Below, piece after piece: positions 5,959 through 8,445 of a stretch of DNA of 8,445 nucleotides. The notes beneath the pieces are model-generated. The model ran no database searches, was not told where the DNA came from, and saw nothing but the letters and a program-made list of their open reading frames with translations. The stretch's first letter is position 1. Each line of letters starts with the position of its first letter. A program made the translations under genes and the position numbers. The stretch lies in assembly GCA_003224835.1 (NCBI GenBank), contig QHZX01000172.1:1-8445 (forward strand), read 5' to 3'. This DNA comes from Acidobacteriota bacterium (GTDB lineage Bacteria; Acidobacteriota; Terriglobia; Terriglobales; Acidobacteriaceae).

Positions 5959-7761
5959 TCAGCGTGCAGGAACAATCGGCAGAATCAGCGCCGAGGGATG
6001 TTCCGCATCGTGATATATGACATTCGTAGCAGACCTGAATGGCTGCTCAGAGCTCACATCCACATTGGCCTTCAGATAGCGATCGCGCCCGGTATTCAGG
6101 TTGCGATCGAAGTGCGGGAAGTTGCTGCTGGAAACTTCCAGGCGTAAAACGTGGCCTTTCTTGAAAACGTTGCTGGTCGCCCAGACGTCAATGTTGAATT
6201 TGTATATCTGTCCCGGCGTGATCAGCGAGGGGGTCTCCTGTGAATCGCGATAACGGGCGCGCAGAATCCCTTCGGTTAGATTTTGCGCGAACCCGTCCGG
6301 CCACACGTCAACGAGCTTAGCGGTGAAATCTGTATCTACGGCTGAAGACTTGGCGTAGAGTTCGAGCGTGACTGGGCCACTTATTTCCGTATCCTGTGGC
6401 ATCGGGGGAGTCGAATACACCAGAACGTCATCGCGAACTTCGACCGAGCGCTGGTCACGCGGTCCTGGCGGTAAGTGCTTTGAATCGCAGCACAGGGGAC
6501 CACCGATGGTTGGTGCGGGATTTCCGGGATCGTAAACGTATTGATCGGATGCTTCCTTCGTAGGCGCGGTGATTGAAAGGCTCCCGTTACCGTTGAGCGA
6601 ATTTGCCTTGCCGGCAGAGTGCAGAAAATATTTCGTTGCGCGCGCTCTGGCGAGCGGCCAGGCCTCTTCGTCGCGCCATTGGTTTGCGCCCATCACGAAA
6701 ATTTTCACTGGCTTGCCGGACGCAAATTCATTCTGCGCACCCTTGAACAGGTATTCGTACCAGTGCAAGGTGGCTTCGTCTTCGTCAAACTTCGAGGCGT
6801 CCCCGAAGTCCACATCTCCGATCTTAGGCCCGTTACCAGCATGGCCGCCGACAATCACGATTAGCTGTTGCCCATGGCGTGCCTGCTCCGTGGCCCCGTG
6901 CGCCTTGATTCCTTCGTAGTTGCGCAACGAGCCACCAAGAAAAAGGTCATACCAGGCCGCGACGTGCAAAGCAGGGACGTTGATGTCCCCAAAATGGTCT
7001 TCAATGGAAATTGCTCTCCAGTAATCGTCATAGTTGGGATGCGCCAGCCAATCGAGGTAGTAGGGCGCGAGTGCGGCGCTCGAAGCCGGATCGGAATGCT
7101 TATCAAGATTGAATAGAGGATAGCTGGCCAGAGGAAACGTCGAGATTCCCTGCAATGCGTTGGTGTTGTTGGCGACCTCACGGTCAAATGTGTTCTGCGC
7201 CAAGCCTGAAGTCCAGCTCTGATCGAACCATTGCTCGAAGGCGCCGCCCTGGTAAACCCAATTCGAGTGGTAGTTGCTCGCGGTGACCACCGGGCAAATT
7301 CCGGCGAGATGCGGCGGATGCGCGATTGCCGCAAGCATTTGGGTTGCTCCGACGTAAGACCCGCCGAACATTCCGACCTTGCCATCCGAGTATGGTAGCG
7401 CCGCAGCCCATTCAACCGAGTCGTATCCATCGTTCGGTTCGTTCTTGAACGTGTACCACTCGCCATCAGAAGCGTACCTTCCGCGAACGTCTTCGAAAAT
7501 AACAACAAAACCGTGTGTGGCGGCCATTAATCCGAAATCGACACCGTTATCTTTGTTGTACGGCGTGCGCTGCAGAAGCACGGGAAACTTGCCATCGGCG
7601 GCAGGACGGTAAATGTCGGCACGAAGGATGACGCCGTCGCGCATTTTGACCGCTACATTGCGCTCGTAGGTGACGGCGTATTGATTGGCGTCGGCGTGGG
7701 CCGAAACACAAAAAATGACAATAAAACAAAACAGCGAAGAACACAGCATGCGTGTACGCAT
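5959..7761 (-). CDS. Exported CocE/NonD-family alpha/beta hydrolase
   Basis: A 600-residue serine hydrolase of the cocaine esterase / X-Pro dipeptidyl-peptidase S15 superfamily, which cleaves esters or amides; the natural substrate cannot be read from the sequence. Residues 1-24 (MRTRMLCSS, then a hydrophobic core, then AHADA) are a signal peptide, so it acts outside the cytoplasm. The catalytic domain covers about 30-340, with nucleophile Ser135 in GGSYVG, probable acid Asp272 in HVAAWYD and probable base His307 in GGHAG. The spacings are close to those of cocaine esterase. The C-terminal jelly-roll domain covers about 370-595, with EVRDDVLVYSTPP and SGPVTLELYA as landmarks. I chose ATG 7761 over the farther upstream ATG 7824 because it opens the signal peptide and has GGAG (7772-7769) seven bases before it, while the extension adds a non-signal-like stretch. 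thrS ends 66 bases upstream. Confidence 0.9.
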   Translation of the reverse strand: MRTRMLCSSLFCFIVIFCVSAHADANQYAVTYERNVAVKMRDGVILRADIYRPAADGKFPVLLQRTPYNKDNGVDFGLMAATHGFVVIFEDVRGRYASDGEWYTFKNEPNDGYDSVEWAAALPYSDGKVGMFGGSYVGATQMLAAIAHPPHLAGICPVVTASNYHSNWVYQGGAFEQWFDQSWTSGLAQNTFDREVANNTNALQGISTFPLASYPLFNLDKHSDPASSAALAPYYLDWLAHPNYDDYWRAISIEDHFGDINVPALHVAAWYDLFLGGSLRNYEGIKAHGATEQARHGQQLIVIVGGHAGNGPKIGDVDFGDASKFDEDEATLHWYEYLFKGAQNEFASGKPVKIFVMGANQWRDEEAWPLARARATKYFLHSAGKANSLNGNGSLSITAPTKEASDQYVYDPGNPAPTIGGPLCCDSKHLPPGPRDQRSVEVRDDVLVYSTPPMPQDTEISGPVTLELYAKSSAVDTDFTAKLVDVWPDGFAQNLTEGILRARYRDSQETPSLITPGQIYKFNIDVWATSNVFKKGHVLRLEVSSSNFPHFDRNLNTGRDRYLKANVDVSSEQPFRSATNVIYHDAEHPSALILPIVPAR

Positions 7762-7768
7762 CAGCAGT

Positions 7769-7772
7769 CTCC
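7769..7772 (-). promoter_or_regulatory. Ribosome binding site deciding the hydrolase start
   Basis: GGAG, read leftward, lies seven bases before ATG 7761, supporting the 600-residue form with a signal peptide over the longer frame that opens at 7824. Confidence 0.65.
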
Positions 7773-7827
7773 GACAAGAATTAAGCCAGTAAAGATACCA
7801 GAGTTGCCATTGCAGCAAACCCAATCC

Positions 7828-8445
7828 CTATAGACTGGGACTCTTGCCATTGATCAGGTCCCTGACCTCCGCCTCAAAGTCCTGGAGCGGCATATCCTGC
7901 GTCTTTTCTTTGCCTCTCGTGCGGACGTTTACCCTTCCGGCCTCGGCCTCCTTGTCGCCGACGACGAGCATGAATGGGACTTTCTGCATGGCGTGCTCCC
8001 GGATTTTGGCATTCATCTTCTCGTTGCGGGCATCGACTTCGACGCGCACGTTCGATTCGCGAAGCTGTGCGGCTACTTTGTTCGCATACTCCACATGCCG
8101 CTCGGCAATCGGAATCATCACAACCTGCACCGGCGACAGCCAAACCGGAAACGATCCGGCGTAGTGTTCGATCAGTACGCCGAAGAAGCGCTCGATTGAT
8201 CCATAAAGTGCGCGGTGCACCATGACCGGCTGTTTGCGCGTGCCGTCTTCGGCGACATACTCCAATCCGAAGCGGGCGGGAAGATTGAAGTCGAACTGAA
8301 CGGTCGAAAGCTGCCAGAGTCGGCCAATGGCATCGACCAGCTTGATGTCAATCTTTGGGCCGTAGAACGCCGCTTCACCGGGGATCGTCTTGTACTCGAT
8401 CCCGAGCTGCTTCATAACTTTTTCTAAAGACGCAGTCGCCGAATT
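7828..8445 (-). CDS. thrS: Threonyl-tRNA synthetase, C-terminal third (cut by window edge)
   Basis: The reading frame is open to the right edge, so only the last 205 or so residues of a protein usually near 640 are seen. ThrRS charges tRNA-Thr with threonine in the cytosol. The visible part begins in the class II catalytic core: GEAAFYGPKIDIK and the STVQFDFNLPARF segment are ThrRS-specific. Motif 3 follows as VMVHRALYGSIERFFGVL, whose His corresponds to a zinc ligand and whose Arg contacts ATP. After PVWLSPVQV comes the anticodon-binding domain (HGTP type) to the C-terminus, including VPFMLVVGDKE and the NVRTRGKE segment. An ATG at 8415 is internal and is not the start; ten further in-frame codons precede it before the edge. 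No terminator is obvious in the 66 bases before the hydrolase gene, so read-through is possible. Confidence 0.97.
   Translation of the reverse strand, partial: NSATASLEKVMKQLGIEYKTIPGEAAFYGPKIDIKLVDAIGRLWQLSTVQFDFNLPARFGLEYVAEDGTRKQPVMVHRALYGSIERFFGVLIEHYAGSFPVWLSPVQVVMIPIAERHVEYANKVAAQLRESNVRVEVDARNEKMNAKIREHAMQKVPFMLVVGDKEAEAGRVNVRTRGKEKTQDMPLQDFEAEVRDLINGKSPSL

Noticed and set aside
5578..6147. Rightward 189-codon open frame opposite the pilT-like start and the hydrolase end
   Set aside because: It is antisense to two clear genes, has Ala-rich composition mirroring the PilT tail, no recognisable domain and no good ribosome binding site.
6861..7508. Leftward 215-codon frame inside the hydrolase gene
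   Set aside because: It is an out-of-frame shadow of the hydrolase with Arg/Thr/Ser-rich sequence and no domain; the real frame has all family motifs.
7762..7824. 21-codon N-terminal extension of the hydrolase from ATG 7824
   Set aside because: The signal peptide and the GGAG site point to ATG 7761; the extension would start 3 bases after the thrS stop with no matching ribosome binding site.
1..8445. Defence island, mobile element, CRISPR or biosynthetic cluster
   Set aside because: No transposase, integrase, repeat array, nuclease, toxin-antitoxin or synthase motif was found; the genes are housekeeping or common secreted families.

Overview
The window looks like ordinary chromosome from a bacterium of the phylum Acidobacteriota. 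The evidence is a secreted VWA-domain protein of the kind catalogued as the acidobacterial VWFA-related family, a PilT-type ATPase with the 'SDLFFSPGKPP' N-terminal variant that I associate with that phylum, and generally even GC content with E. coli-like Shine-Dalgarno sites. The taxonomic call is inference from protein families; no rRNA or other marker gene is present apart from prmC and part of thrS.

Layout: The first 26 bases hold the start of a leftward gene that runs off the left edge, with a good ribosome binding site and a signal-peptide-like N-terminus. A 300-base intergenic stretch follows, whose one striking element is a near-perfect 45-nt hairpin (248-292). A leftward SYLF/YSC84-type lipid-binding protein (327-1037) is divergent from a rightward block: a secreted VWA protein (1286-2260), a secreted protein with an isolated STN-like domain and a Gln/Pro/Glu-rich tail (2365-3144), and the release-factor glutamine methyltransferase prmC (3231-4136). 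From 4144 to the right edge everything is leftward. Read in transcription order these genes are the 3' part of threonyl-tRNA synthetase thrS (8445-7828), a secreted CocE/NonD-type alpha/beta hydrolase (7761-5959), a PilT-family retraction ATPase (5864-4662) and a YfcE-like metallophosphoesterase (4602-4144). prmC and the phosphoesterase converge with only 7 bases between their stop codons.

How the genes fit together: two are translation genes (prmC, thrS), four or five products are exported (the partial gene, SYLF, VWA, STN-like, CocE-like), one is a pilus motor and one is a small cytosolic phosphoesterase. The leftward genes are separated by 59-94 bases, so co-transcription is possible but not compelled. 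I see no mobile element, CRISPR array, tRNA/rRNA, toxin-antitoxin pair or recognisable defence system. The most open questions are the uncharacterised secreted STN-like protein, the shared upstream motif before the VWA and STN-like genes, and the 248-292 hairpin. I do not see convincing evidence for an undescribed multi-gene system here.
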